A stretch of DNA of 52,899 nucleotides from Lachnospiraceae bacterium. Lineage in GTDB: Bacteria > Bacillota > Clostridia > Lachnospirales > Lachnospiraceae. Below the pieces are notes generated by a model. It worked only from the letters and a program-made list of their open reading frames with translations. It was not told where the DNA came from and searched no databases. Positions 1-8,384 of this stretch are shown here, piece after piece. Location of the stretch: the NCBI GenBank assembly GCA_017551165.1, contig JAFZMO010000039.1, positions 1 to 52,899 on the forward strand. The letters run 5' to 3'. Each line of letters opens with the position of its first letter. Position 1 is the stretch's first letter. The position numbers were made by a program, and so were the translations under genes.

Positions 1-2889
1 GGCGAGGTGACGCCCACCGCAGCGGCAACGCCCACCACGGCTGCGACGCCGACAGCGTCTCCGGTCCCGACCAAAGCGCCGGTTGAGATCCCCGCCGATC
101 TTCCGACGGTTTCCTTCGATCATATGAAGGAGCTCATCGACAAGGCGATCACGGACGAATCCGCGTACGTGTACGAGGAGAAGACAACATTTTCCGGAAC
201 TGACTCTTATCAGGGAAGATGCTATGATCTGGAGAGCTTCCCGAAGTTCTCGGCGCTCGACGCAGGCATCATCTACACGGAAGAGCTCTGCTACATGGAT
301 GAGAACTTCAACACGAAGAAGCAGGTGTTCACGCTCGTAAACGGCAAGCAGGCCACGCTCTACCGCACGGCATACGGCAATGCGCTGGATTACGCGGACA
401 CCGGTCGCGAGTACGATTTCAGCTATGACACAGATGTATCCGGCAACAAGATCAGCTACTATGAAGGCAGCGACGGCACCACGTACTCCTGCTTAGTCGA
501 AACCATATACGATACCCACAGCGTTTCCTACGAGGCGACGTATGACAAGAACAGCGATGCTCTGTTGAACTACCGCATGAAGACGACCTACTGCGACGAT
601 CAGGGCCGCATCACCGGCATTGTCATCTCGCGCTGCACCACTCCCGGTGAGGGATACGATAGCGTCGACACTGTGACTTACACCTACGACGAGTCCGGCA
701 ACCTGATCTCCAAGGTGGAAGGAACTAACGTGGATCCGAAGGCTTCCGTTTGGAAATACGCCTACAAGAAGGACAGCGACAACCGTCTGATCGGCTGGAC
801 CGTGGAGCGCACGACATCGAGCGGTGCATTTCTTCAGGAATACCTGCTCAAATACTACAGCGACGGCCGTGTCCTGATCTACAGCGAGGGCGAAAGACAC
901 GCCAACATGATCGTTCCGTCCGAGGCATTTCGCAAGAATCTGCTCTCCACCTCCAACCTGACGCCCGGTGAGGGAATCTTTGAGGAGACGGACACTCTGT
1001 GGAACGACACCGATCCCAAGTCCGAATTCTACGGTCTCCCGAGCCGCTCTGATTTCACTCCGAAGACCGGTTACCTGACGGTTTTCTCCGGCGAGATCGA
1101 CAAAGACATTCTGACGTCCGACACCTGGTTTTCCTCCACTGAGGAATACATGAAAAACAATCGGTGGTACTACCTGTTCGTCACATTTAACAAGGATGGA
1201 AAAATGACCGGCGAGTACTCCACCTCCGGCGGCGACGGATACTCTTACTCCTACACCTACGATTCCGACAACCGCCTGACCGCCACGGAATCCCTCAATT
1301 TCGACGAGCATGAGATCTGCAACTTCTCCTATGACAAGAAAGGCCGTCTGATCGAGCGCAGCACGGATTTCACGCTGAGCGACACCGGGTACGGCAGCGC
1401 CCACACCAAGACCTCGTACCATTACACATACGACGAGGCCGGCAACCTGACCGGCATGACCTCGGAGACCATCGACCTCGAGAACAAATCCGCAAAGATC
1501 AGCACGAGAGTTCTCACCGTCCTTCCTACATACCGCGCAGACCTGAATGTCGAGTACGGCGATCTCACCAAGTATTTTGACATGACAGCCGCACAGGTGA
1601 TCGCAAAGATCAACCAGCCCTACGAATACGTCTACTACGGCACCGAGTTCCTGTACGAGGACACCGGATTGATCCGCTTTAACGACGAGGTCTCCTTCCG
1701 GTACGAGGACTGCACGGAGAACTTCGCTGATTTCGACAAACACCAAAAAACGCTGATCATCGGCATCAACAACAACGGCCACGCAGCGCCTGCGAAGGAG
1801 ATCGGCAACAAGCTTAACTCCGCGATGACCTACTCCGAGATCAAGAAGATCATGGGAGACGCCCTGAGCGGAGAGGACAAGCTCAGCGATGAGTACGGCG
1901 TCTATATGGGCGCAGGCTGCCTCGGCGGTTACCGCTATGTATTCTGGTGGACACAGGATCCCACGAAAAATGATGTCGCACCGAGCGAGATCGATTTTTC
2001 CAAGGAAGGCATCGGCTGGCTGTTCAGCAACAGCATCAAGGAGTACATCAAGGCATCCCTGACCGAGAACGCGGGCTTCTGGAAGCTGGGCGAGCATCAG
2101 GAAACTCTGCGCAAGACGCTCGGCGACGCCTACAAGGACGTTCCGATTGCCACATACGATTATCTCGGATCCACCAAGTTCGACACCACACACATCGATC
2201 TGTACGAATCTGCCGTCTACGGGCATCCGGTACAGCTGAATGCGACCGACTATACCGTCGGCGATCCCGACCCGGAGATCTCGGTGTTCCAATATACCGT
2301 CATCGCGCGGTATCGCACTCCCGGCGGAACGCTCGAGACCTACACCTTCCCGCAGGATCCGATCGTGCTGGATGCCAACGGTAACAAGGTGACGGAACCG
2401 TTGTACTCCTCCTTCTCCCGCATTGTATGGTCTGACGATGTGCCCGACCGGTATCCGGTGCAGGATATCCGCAAAACGTGTAATATCCCTGCGGTCGAGA
2501 GCAGTACTAAAATTCTTGAGGCTACCGTAACCCGGTTCAGTGAGGACGGACTGAACGAGACCTTTACTACCGCTTACTATGTAAACGGCACAGAGCCCTC
2601 CCTCACCTGCCGCTATATCTGTGATCTCACCAACAACGGCGGACGTTCTGACTGGCACTTCTTCGGTCCGGACGGCAAGGAGATCACGGACCTGACCTCC
2701 TTCGAGAAGATCGAGGAAGGCACCGAGACTGTCGAATCGGCAGTCATCACCTGGGAGAAACGCAAGCTCAACGGCGCCGAGTACATCCTGCACATCAACT
2801 ATGCGCATGAATCCGGCTGGTCTGAGGTCTATGACTATCTGGTCGTGAACGGATGCATCATGCAGTATTTCTCGCAAAGTTCAAACTGA
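1..2889 (+). CDS. YD-repeat (RHS-like) secreted protein, 5' end outside window
   Basis: The frame is open from the first base, so the true start and any signal peptide or lipobox lie upstream; the GTG at 7 sits inside a Thr/Pro/Ala-rich linker (ATPTTAATPTASPVPTKAP) of the kind that tethers exported Lachnospiraceae proteins. The visible part is about 962 residues. Several segments match the YD/RHS pattern, for example YTYDESGNLISKVEG near residue 230, YTYDSDNRLTATE near 420, FSYDKKGRLIERS near 445 and YTYDEAGNLTGMTSE near 485. The C-terminal half is an unassigned beta-rich region. RHS/YD repeats form beta-strand shells in secreted or surface proteins. No RHS core motif and no recognisable C-terminal toxin domain is seen, so this is probably a surface or lipoprotein rather than a polymorphic toxin. 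It ends just before a strong terminator. Function unknown. Confidence 0.7.
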   Translation, partial: GEVTPTAAATPTTAATPTASPVPTKAPVEIPADLPTVSFDHMKELIDKAITDESAYVYEEKTTFSGTDSYQGRCYDLESFPKFSALDAGIIYTEELCYMDENFNTKKQVFTLVNGKQATLYRTAYGNALDYADTGREYDFSYDTDVSGNKISYYEGSDGTTYSCLVETIYDTHSVSYEATYDKNSDALLNYRMKTTYCDDQGRITGIVISRCTTPGEGYDSVDTVTYTYDESGNLISKVEGTNVDPKASVWKYAYKKDSDNRLIGWTVERTTSSGAFLQEYLLKYYSDGRVLIYSEGERHANMIVPSEAFRKNLLSTSNLTPGEGIFEETDTLWNDTDPKSEFYGLPSRSDFTPKTGYLTVFSGEIDKDILTSDTWFSSTEEYMKNNRWYYLFVTFNKDGKMTGEYSTSGGDGYSYSYTYDSDNRLTATESLNFDEHEICNFSYDKKGRLIERSTDFTLSDTGYGSAHTKTSYHYTYDEAGNLTGMTSETIDLENKSAKISTRVLTVLPTYRADLNVEYGDLTKYFDMTAAQVIAKINQPYEYVYYGTEFLYEDTGLIRFNDEVSFRYEDCTENFADFDKHQKTLIIGINNNGHAAPAKEIGNKLNSAMTYSEIKKIMGDALSGEDKLSDEYGVYMGAGCLGGYRYVFWWTQDPTKNDVAPSEIDFSKEGIGWLFSNSIKEYIKASLTENAGFWKLGEHQETLRKTLGDAYKDVPIATYDYLGSTKFDTTHIDLYESAVYGHPVQLNATDYTVGDPDPEISVFQYTVIARYRTPGGTLETYTFPQDPIVLDANGNKVTEPLYSSFSRIVWSDDVPDRYPVQDIRKTCNIPAVESSTKILEATVTRFSEDGLNETFTTAYYVNGTEPSLTCRYICDLTNNGGRSDWHFFGPDGKEITDLTSFEKIEEGTETVESAVITWEKRKLNGAEYILHINYAHESGWSEVYDYLVVNGCIMQYFSQSSN

Positions 2890-2903
2890 AAGAGCATTTC
2901 CGG

Positions 2904-2936
2904 CAGCCGGGGTAAAATTGCCCCGGCTGTTTTTTC
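2904..2936 (+). terminator. Rho-independent terminator after the YD-repeat gene
   Basis: A perfect 9-bp stem, CAGCCGGGG with CCCCGGCTG, encloses an 8-nt loop and is followed by six T. It starts 15 nt after the stop codon and separates the YD-repeat gene from the corA promoter. Confidence 0.9.
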
Positions 2937-2943
2937 GTTTTCG

Positions 2944-2973
2944 TTGCAAAACAGGGCTCTCCGAGAGTATAAT
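2944..2973 (+). promoter_or_regulatory. Housekeeping promoter of corA
   Basis: TTGCAA (2944-2949) and TATAAT (2968-2973) are separated by 18 bp. A GAAAGGA ribosome-binding site follows before the ATG at 3012. Confidence 0.75.
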
Positions 2974-3011
2974 AGCAGCATCAACCGCCCCGCGGCAGAA
3001 AGGACGCCCGA

Positions 3012-3929
3012 ATGTATTACCAGATCAAAGACACGCTGACGACATGCAGTGCAGAAGATATCACCAACCGCAAGATTCCCTATGTGGCCAACATTTCCCT
3101 CGAGGAGTTCGAGGAGAAGAAGTCGCTCTTCGACATGGGCATCGACCTCGATCTCGAGTCGGAGTCCGATGACATCACGGACATTCAGGTGAACTACGAC
3201 TCCCTGACCGGATGCTTCGCGATCCCGGACTTCACGAGCATCGAAAGCCCGCCGCACACGTTTCTCTTCGCGATCGATGAGCGCGGTATCGTCATCCTCG
3301 ACGATGACGGCACGGCACAGAATATCCTCGACGGCATTCAGGCGAGCAAGCGCTGGAAGTTTCCTTCGCTCGAGCGCTTTATCTACGATTTTCTCGAGGG
3401 TATCCTTGCGGGCGATCTGATCTCTCTCGAAAAATACGAGAAGGAGATGGACCAGATGGAAGATCGCATCCTCGCCGGCAATCTCGACGGCGTCATGGAG
3501 CGCCTCGTTGACATCCGCAGCGAGCTCCTCGATCTGCGCACGCACTACGAGCAGCTGATCGATCTCGGCCAGGAGCTGGAGGAAAATGAGAATGCCTTCT
3601 TCTCCTCCAAGAACCTGCGTTTCTTCCGCCTCTTCATCGAGCGCACGGAGCGTCTGCAGTCCAACGTGACCGCCCTCCGCGAGCACACAATGCAGATCCG
3701 CGACCTGTACCACTCGCAGCTGGAGCTTCGCCAGAACCGCAACATGTCCTTCCTGACGATCATCGCCACGATCTTCATGCCGCTCACGCTGATCACCGGC
3801 TGGTACGGCATGAACTTCACACACATGCCGGAGCTCGACTCCCCGTATGCGTACCCGATCGTCATGGGCGTATGCCTGCTGATCGTCACGACCAGCCTGA
3901 TCATCCTCAAGAAGAAAAAATGGTTCTGA
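3012..3929 (+). CDS. corA: CorA-family magnesium/divalent cation transporter
   Basis: A 305-residue protein that should form a pentameric inner-membrane channel for Mg2+ (possibly Co2+ or Ni2+). The first 240 or so residues form the soluble acidic and coiled-coil funnel, including a long charged helix around 125-230. Two C-terminal membrane helices follow at about 246-268 and 280-300, and the family signature GMN is present as GWYGMNF between them. The protein ends in the basic tail KKKKWF, consistent with a cytoplasmic C-terminus. Length and order match the family. The ATG is preceded by AGGA with good spacing. It has its own promoter and terminator, so it is probably monocistronic. The substrate is inferred from the family. 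Confidence 0.93.
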   Translation: MYYQIKDTLTTCSAEDITNRKIPYVANISLEEFEEKKSLFDMGIDLDLESESDDITDIQVNYDSLTGCFAIPDFTSIESPPHTFLFAIDERGIVILDDDGTAQNILDGIQASKRWKFPSLERFIYDFLEGILAGDLISLEKYEKEMDQMEDRILAGNLDGVMERLVDIRSELLDLRTHYEQLIDLGQELEENENAFFSSKNLRFFRLFIERTERLQSNVTALREHTMQIRDLYHSQLELRQNRNMSFLTIIATIFMPLTLITGWYGMNFTHMPELDSPYAYPIVMGVCLLIVTTSLIILKKKKWF

Positions 3930-3947
3930 GACAGTGCAATGTCCGGG

Positions 3948-3980
3948 GGCGCAGGAAGAACCTGCGCCTCTTTCTTTCAT
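3948..3980 (+). terminator. Terminator after corA
   Basis: GGCGCAGG and CCTGCGCC form an 8-bp stem with the loop AAGAA, followed by the T-rich tract TCTTTCTTTCATTTT. Confidence 0.85.
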
Positions 3981-4023
3981 TTTCCGCGGAAAATGTGCAA
4001 CCGCCGCGAGCATACGGCGAATC
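3979..4023 (+). promoter_or_regulatory. Possible ECF-type promoter with an upstream palindrome
   Basis: TGCAACC (3996-4002) followed after 15 bp by CGAATC (4018-4023) resembles the -35 AAC and -10 CGA/CGT elements of ECF-controlled promoters. It lies 39 nt upstream of the sigma gene start, as expected for autoregulation. Immediately upstream, ATTTTCCGCGGAAAAT (3979-3994) is a perfect 16-bp palindrome made of two copies of the dispersed window motif. No good housekeeping promoter is visible here. Assignment is by pattern only. Confidence 0.4.
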
Positions 4024-4061
4024 TTAGTGTGAGGGAAGAAATACTCAAAGGGGGCAAATGT

Positions 4062-4622
4062 ATGACTGACGCAGAGATTGTTGATCTGTATTTTCGTCGT
4101 GATGAGCAAGCCATACGGGAGACGATGGCGCGTTACCAGCGGTATCTGATGAAGATTGCGATGCAGCTTTTGGGGGATGAGCAAGATGCTGAGGAGTGCG
4201 TGAACGACGCCTATCTTACCGCCTGGAACTCCATGCCGGACTACCGTCCGGAGGTTCTCTCCGCCTACCTTGCCAAGATCACGCGCCAGAAGGCGATCGA
4301 TCGGCTGCGCTATCAGCAGCGGCAGAAGCGTCAAGGCACGGCCTACGCGATTTCCCTGGAAGAGCTCGGCGATGTCATCGAGGATGAGAGCTCCGCTGTG
4401 TCGGAGCCGGATGACGGCCGCCTGAAGGAGGCTATAGCCCGGTTTCTCAAGGATCTCCCGCCGGATGCCCGACATCTGTTTCTCGGAAGGTATTTCTATT
4501 TTGATTCTCTCAAGGAGACGGCCGCGTACTGCGGTATGAGCGAATCGAAGGCCAAGAGTATGCTACACCGCGCGCGCCGGAAACTGAAGAAGTTTCTGAA
4601 GAAGGAGGACTTGTATGAATAG
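4062..4622 (+). CDS. ECF-type RNA polymerase sigma factor
   Basis: A 186-residue sigma-70-family factor of the extracytoplasmic group. Region 2 covers about residues 5-85, including QDAEECVNDAYLTAWNSMPDYRP, the 2.1-2.2 core-binding signature, and AYLAKITRQKAIDRLRYQQR (2.3-2.4). Region 4 covers about 125-180, with the helix-turn-helix LKETAAYCGMSESKAKSMLHRARRKLKKFL. The frame is open further upstream, but the ATG at 4062 is preferred because AAAGGGGGC precedes it and homology begins there. It overlaps the following gene by 8 nt, so the two are translationally coupled, as usual for sigma/anti-sigma pairs. It probably responds to envelope stress. The signal is unknown. Confidence 0.92.
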   Translation: MTDAEIVDLYFRRDEQAIRETMARYQRYLMKIAMQLLGDEQDAEECVNDAYLTAWNSMPDYRPEVLSAYLAKITRQKAIDRLRYQQRQKRQGTAYAISLEELGDVIEDESSAVSEPDDGRLKEAIARFLKDLPPDARHLFLGRYFYFDSLKETAAYCGMSESKAKSMLHRARRKLKKFLKKEDLYE

Positions 4623-5586
4623 AGAGCAATTGCTGGACGCCATCGGCAGTGCCGATGAGTCCCTGCTGAAGGAAACCGAGCAGCTTCGGATGGCTGCGAT
4701 GAACAAACCCCTGACTGCAGTACAAAAATCCCATAAAACAACCCGAAGAATGACGATCCTGTTAGCGGCATGTATGGTTCTTTTGCTGGGCACAGTCGCT
4801 GCTTACGCCACCGGTCTGATCGGCAGACGTGCCGGAACAGTGACCACAAGCAACGACGATGAGGGCAATGCCGTCATGGTGTTCACGCCGGATGAGGACA
4901 TGCGTGTTCCGCTCTCGACGATCAAGGGTGAAGTAAAAAATGCGACGCAGGAAATGCGCTCGCAGTGGACGAAGAACCCCGTGACCGGCGAGTATGAGTG
5001 GAACGGATCGGACCAGGGATTCCGTGCGGACGTACCGGGCGTAGGCATTTTCCAAAAGTCGTTCAACACTCTGGCGGAAGCCACGGCATACATCGGTTAT
5101 GACGGAATGGTGACTCCCGTGTTCAACGAAACCGTTTCCCCGCAATTCCTGTTTGTGACTGCCACAGGCATCGCCGACAATCTCGAGGATCCCGGCACGG
5201 ATCCGGAATACCGTCTGGATTTTATCTCGATCATGTCGTATTACACCGTTGACGGTTTGAATGTCAGCTTCAACACCTACCTAGTCACGGAGGCCTTTGA
5301 GAGTCCGAGGGCCGTCCAGAGACAGGAGGTCTCCCAGGAGAACGGCGAAGTTCAGTTGACAACCGAGACCGTTGTCGTGAACAACCGCGAGTTCCAGATC
5401 GTTCATGAGGATCTCGGAGGCCCGGAAACCACCGAGGACGGATATCCGATCGCAAAGCGTTACTTCGACACTTACATCTGGGCGGAAAATAAAGTCGAAT
5501 ACCGTATGGAGATCAACTACACGGAGATCGACAAGGCTCGTGCGGAGCAGATCATCGCAGACTGGATGAACAGTTTCACCGACTGA
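4615..5586 (+). CDS. Membrane-bound anti-sigma factor (DUF4179-like)
   Basis: A 323-residue protein with a short cytoplasmic N-terminus (about residues 1-45), one membrane helix (about 47-66, MTILLAACMVLLLGTVAAYA) and a long extracellular domain of about 250 residues. This is the layout of ECF anti-sigma factors, where the cytoplasmic segment holds the sigma factor and the outer domain senses the signal. The 8-nt overlap with the upstream ECF sigma gene supports this. The outer domain has no catalytic motif that I recognise and resembles the C-terminal part of DUF4179 proteins. A bidirectional terminator follows. The role is inferred from layout and context. Confidence 0.75.
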   Translation: MNREQLLDAIGSADESLLKETEQLRMAAMNKPLTAVQKSHKTTRRMTILLAACMVLLLGTVAAYATGLIGRRAGTVTTSNDDEGNAVMVFTPDEDMRVPLSTIKGEVKNATQEMRSQWTKNPVTGEYEWNGSDQGFRADVPGVGIFQKSFNTLAEATAYIGYDGMVTPVFNETVSPQFLFVTATGIADNLEDPGTDPEYRLDFISIMSYYTVDGLNVSFNTYLVTEAFESPRAVQRQEVSQENGEVQLTTETVVVNNREFQIVHEDLGGPETTEDGYPIAKRYFDTYIWAENKVEYRMEINYTEIDKARAEQIIADWMNSFTD

Positions 5587-5625
5587 TCTCGATCATCGGC
5601 TTACAAAGTTACCAGCCAATAAAAG

Positions 5626-5663
5626 AACAGGGCGGGTGCTCATCACACGGCACCCGCCCTGTT
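5626..5663. terminator. Bidirectional terminator between convergent genes
   Basis: AACAGGGCGGGTGC (5626-5639) pairs perfectly with GCACCCGCCCTGTT (5650-5663) around a 10-nt loop. It is followed by TTCTT on the plus strand and TTCTTTT on the minus strand, so it can end both the anti-sigma and the DUF4015 transcripts. Confidence 0.88.
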
Positions 5664-5688
5664 TCTTATGTATTCACGAAATCCCGTA

Positions 5689-7023
5689 TTACGGACTGTC
5701 CTCCGGCTTCTCCAGAGACTCCTTGATCTTGGAGTAGGCACCGCTCGGGTTCCACAGCAGCCAGCTGGTGTAGCCGGCGTCATACACGCCCTTGAACTGC
5801 GCTGTCATCTGTTCCGGGCCGTACTCGATATGGCCTTTCACCCAGGTCGCGGTAAATGCCTGCATCCACGGCCGTACCTCCGCGCACCGTCCCTTCGCCT
5901 TGTTGGCGGCGAGCTTCTTCTTCGAGTCCAGCATCGCGTTGTAGATCAGTTCATATGGCTGCGCATCCGGCACCTTCAGGTTGTAGTACCCGCCGCTGTA
6001 GTGCGACGGATAGACCATCGGGCAGATGTAGTCGAGATAGCGAGCCATGTCCGCATAGTTCTGTCCGACCGCTGCCGCGTCGATCTGACTGCTCAAGACG
6101 ACACCGAATACGTCGGCGGAGACAAACACGCCCATCGGCTTCAGCTGCTCGCAGGCGTAGCGAACGAACCCCGTGATGGCGGCTTCCTTGTTCTCGTTCG
6201 TCAGCTCCTGGCCGAAGTCCGCATCGGCTATCTTGTTGGTCGCAAAACGGCAGTAGTCGAAGTTGACCTCGTCAAATCCCATGCGCGCCGCCTCGCGTCC
6301 GATCTCCACCAGGAATTCCCACAGATCCGTGTTGAACGGGTTCAGCCAATAGTGACCCTCGCTGTCCGTATACCGCTTTCCGTCCTTCCGGTACAGAGCG
6401 AACTCCGGCGTCTTCTCGCCGGTCGCAAAATCACGGAAGCAGGGAATTCGGGCGATGCAGTAGACATTGTGCTCCTTGAGCACCGTGATCAGCTTGCCGA
6501 TATCGCTGATGCGCGGGTCCATTTTCCCCTTCTCCTTCAGAAGCTCCGACTGCACGCGAACCGTGAGATAGCCGTTGTCCTCCTTGAAGTCGAAGATCAC
6601 CGCGTTCAATCCCGTGGTGTCGACCAGGTCCAGAATATAGTCGAGCTGCTTCTCCATCATGTTGGCCGTCTGATACATGGCCTTCACGACGGGTCGCGGC
6701 GTTCTCGTGTCAACGAAATCCTCCATCCAGATGTCATCCGGAGACAGGCTCTCGAGATATTTGTCCAAATACATTCCGAAGGGCAGTGCCGGATCCGAAG
6801 TCGAGTCGCCCATGTCGCGGACGACGACCGTCGGTGTCGGCGTCGGCAGAACGATCTCGGGCTTCTCGGTCTTCGCGATCGAGCGGTACCCGAACCATCC
6901 CGCGACCGAGCACACAACAAAACAAACCAGAATGCAGATCATCTGCCTCTTCCTTCTGGCCCGCTGCGTGCCGGATCGGCGTCTGCCGGTCGCGGCCTTT
7001 CCGTATCGATTCGTCTGTTTCAT
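5689..7023 (-). CDS. Membrane-anchored DUF4015 putative glycoside hydrolase
   Basis: A 444-residue protein with a basic cytoplasmic N-terminus, one membrane anchor (about residues 28-46, MICILVCFVVCSVAGWFGY), a short PTPTPT linker and a large extracellular TIM-barrel domain from about residue 80. Family-like segments include GLNAVIFDFKEDNGYL, IARIPCFRDF, WLNPFN, the motif FDEVNFDYCRF and YICPMVYPSHY. These are typical of DUF4015 proteins, which are predicted glycoside hydrolases related to GH13-like barrels. The acidic residues in FDEVNFDY are candidates for catalysis. GGGAGAGG lies 8 nt before the ATG. It follows a small membrane protein gene by 75 nt. The substrate is unknown; cell-wall or exopolysaccharide is a guess. 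Confidence 0.8.
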   Translation of the reverse strand: MKQTNRYGKAATGRRRSGTQRARRKRQMICILVCFVVCSVAGWFGYRSIAKTEKPEIVLPTPTPTVVVRDMGDSTSDPALPFGMYLDKYLESLSPDDIWMEDFVDTRTPRPVVKAMYQTANMMEKQLDYILDLVDTTGLNAVIFDFKEDNGYLTVRVQSELLKEKGKMDPRISDIGKLITVLKEHNVYCIARIPCFRDFATGEKTPEFALYRKDGKRYTDSEGHYWLNPFNTDLWEFLVEIGREAARMGFDEVNFDYCRFATNKIADADFGQELTNENKEAAITGFVRYACEQLKPMGVFVSADVFGVVLSSQIDAAAVGQNYADMARYLDYICPMVYPSHYSGGYYNLKVPDAQPYELIYNAMLDSKKKLAANKAKGRCAEVRPWMQAFTATWVKGHIEYGPEQMTAQFKGVYDAGYTSWLLWNPSGAYSKIKESLEKPEDSP

Positions 7024-7098
7024 CCAATAAACCTCTCCCGCCTATGGCGGCCTGTTCCGCTCGCGCGGTCCTCCCCACACGATCCCGCTCGGGACCTC

Positions 7099-7374
7099 CT
7101 ACTCTGTCTTGGTATCCTCCGCCTCGTTATCGTCAGCCTCCGGGGCATCATCCTTCGGAGTGACCTTCTTCCAGTCGTCATCCTCCAGGTGGACACGCTT
7201 GTACACAGCTACCATCACCCATCCGAGGATCGGGAATACCATCAGGCCGGTGATGCCGGTCTTGAACAGCGGCGTTCCGTCCTCCGGGCGAAATGCGCCG
7301 ATAAATGCCAACACCAGCGAAACGATCACCAGCAATAAGGTTATACATAACACTGCAACAGGAAATTTCTTCAT
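7099..7374 (-). CDS. Small membrane protein with two predicted helices
   Basis: A 91-residue protein with hydrophobic segments at about residues 5-27 (AVLCITLLLVIVSLVLAFIGA) and 38-58 (TGITGLMVFPILGWVMVAVY) and a charged acidic C-terminal tail ending NEAEDTKTE. GGAAGGAG precedes the start codon. It lies upstream of the DUF4015 gene on the same strand, with no terminator visible in the 75-nt gap, so the two may be cotranscribed. I do not recognise a family. The acidic tail should be cytoplasmic if both helices span the membrane. Confidence 0.7.
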   Translation of the reverse strand: MKKFPVAVLCITLLLVIVSLVLAFIGAFRPEDGTPLFKTGITGLMVFPILGWVMVAVYKRVHLEDDDWKKVTPKDDAPEADDNEAEDTKTE

Positions 7375-7426
7375 CGTCGGTCTCCTTCCGCAACCGGTCC
7401 CGCGGCGCGCCCATCACGAAAAATTC

Positions 7427-7457
7427 ATTGTCTCTTCCGTGAGTTTTGTGCTACAAT
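7427..7457. promoter_or_regulatory. Symmetric, possibly bidirectional promoter
   Basis: On the plus strand TTGTCT (7428-7433) and TACAAT (7452-7457) are 18 bp apart. On the minus strand the same segment reads TTGTAG, 18 bp, GACAAT. It could serve the DUF4250 gene to the right and the small membrane protein gene to the left. The plus-strand reading is the stronger. A hairpin, TGCCGA-CGCA-TCGGCA, follows at the likely 5' end of the plus-strand transcript. Confidence 0.5.
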
Positions 7458-7505
7458 GGCAATGCCGACGCATCGGCAAACACAAGTAAGAAAGCAGGTG
7501 TCACT

Positions 7506-7679
7506 ATGCTGCCACAGGATCCGGCCATGCTGGTCAGTTGTCTGAATCTCAAGCTTCGGGACTACTTCCCGTCGCTCTCCGCCCTGTGCGAGGACGAGGA
7601 TATCTCCGAGGAGGAACTCCTTGCGCGCCTCGCGGAAGCGGGGTATCGATACGACAGCGAAACCAACAGTGTCCGCTGA
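7506..7679 (+). CDS. DUF4250 small protein
   Basis: A 57-residue protein beginning MLPQDPAMLVSCLNLKLRDYF and ending YRYDSETNSVR. The MLPxDPAxLxSxxNxKLRDxxPSLxxLC and YDxETNxF patterns are those of the DUF4250 family, short conserved proteins of Firmicutes with no known function. The upstream ATG at 7446 is rejected because it falls inside the promoter; the ATG at 7506 is preceded by AGCAGGTG and matches the family start. The protein is acidic, with no membrane segment. The yigZ-like gene begins 46 nt downstream on the same strand, so a two-gene transcript is possible. Confidence 0.85.
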   Translation: MLPQDPAMLVSCLNLKLRDYFPSLSALCEDEDISEEELLARLAEAGYRYDSETNSVR

Positions 7680-7725
7680 GGATAGTTTATCATATGTGCC
7701 CGATTTGTCAAGGAAAGACCGACTT

Positions 7726-8373
7726 ATGAAACCACCGATCCGCTATCTCTACACGGGCGGACAGGGCGAGATCGAGGTCAAAAGATCCCGCTTTATCGCA
7801 ACGCTCGCGCCCGTGACAACCGAAGACGAAGCCGCGGCGTTCATCGAGCAGCAGAAGAAGCGTTACTGGGACGCGCGCCACAACTGCTCTGCGTTCGTGA
7901 TCGGCGCAAACGCCGAGCTCACGCGCTGCAGCGATGACGGCGAGCCCCCGCACACCGCAGGTCGTCCGATGCTCGATCTTCTGCTCGGCGAGGAGGTCCG
8001 CGACGTCTGTGTCGTCGTGACGCGCTATTTCGGAGGTATCCTGCTCGGCACCGGCGGCCTCACGAGAGCGTACCGCGACGCCGTGAAGGAAGGTCTCGAC
8101 AACTGCGTCATCGCCGAGAAACGTCAGGCTGTCCCGGTCACCGTCCGCGCCGACTACACCGCGAGCGGCAGGATCGCCTACCGCGTCGCCGAGGCGGGCT
8201 ACCCCATCGTGAACACCGTCTACGAGGACGAGGTGACCTACTCGCTGCTGATCCCCGAGGAGGACTGTGCCGGATTCCGATCCGCTGTCGCGGATGCATC
8301 CCAGGGCAAGGCCTTCTGGGAGGCCGGAGACCCCGTGTGGTATTCCCTTGTGGGAGGGGAGACCATTTTCTGA
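7726..8373 (+). CDS. yigZ: YigZ/IMPACT family protein (UPF0029)
   Basis: A 215-residue protein. The N-terminal UPF0029 domain (about residues 14-120) carries the conserved stretches EVKRSRFIATLAPV, YWDARHNCSAF, RCSDDGEPPHTAGRPML and VVVTRYFGGILLGTGGLTRAY. A shorter C-terminal DUF1949 ferredoxin-like domain (about 140-200) follows. The family is related to eukaryotic IMPACT, which affects GCN2 signalling; the bacterial role is unsettled, with nucleic-acid or translation-related roles proposed. The start at 7726 has AAGGAAAG upstream and fits the family; the longer open frame from 7621 overlaps the DUF4250 gene and is rejected. Full length. Confidence 0.92.
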   Translation: MKPPIRYLYTGGQGEIEVKRSRFIATLAPVTTEDEAAAFIEQQKKRYWDARHNCSAFVIGANAELTRCSDDGEPPHTAGRPMLDLLLGEEVRDVCVVVTRYFGGILLGTGGLTRAYRDAVKEGLDNCVIAEKRQAVPVTVRADYTASGRIAYRVAEAGYPIVNTVYEDEVTYSLLIPEEDCAGFRSAVADASQGKAFWEAGDPVWYSLVGGETIF

Positions 8374-8384
8374 AAACACGAAAA

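Noticed and set aside
493-2877. A 794-codon open frame on the minus strand opposite the YD-repeat gene
   Set aside because: Composition is that of a reverse-strand shadow, with no ribosome-binding site or family match; the plus strand has clear YD repeats.
3939-4061. N-terminal extension of the sigma factor
   Set aside because: It would run through the corA terminator and the putative promoter; the ATG at 4062 has a good ribosome-binding site and the family start.
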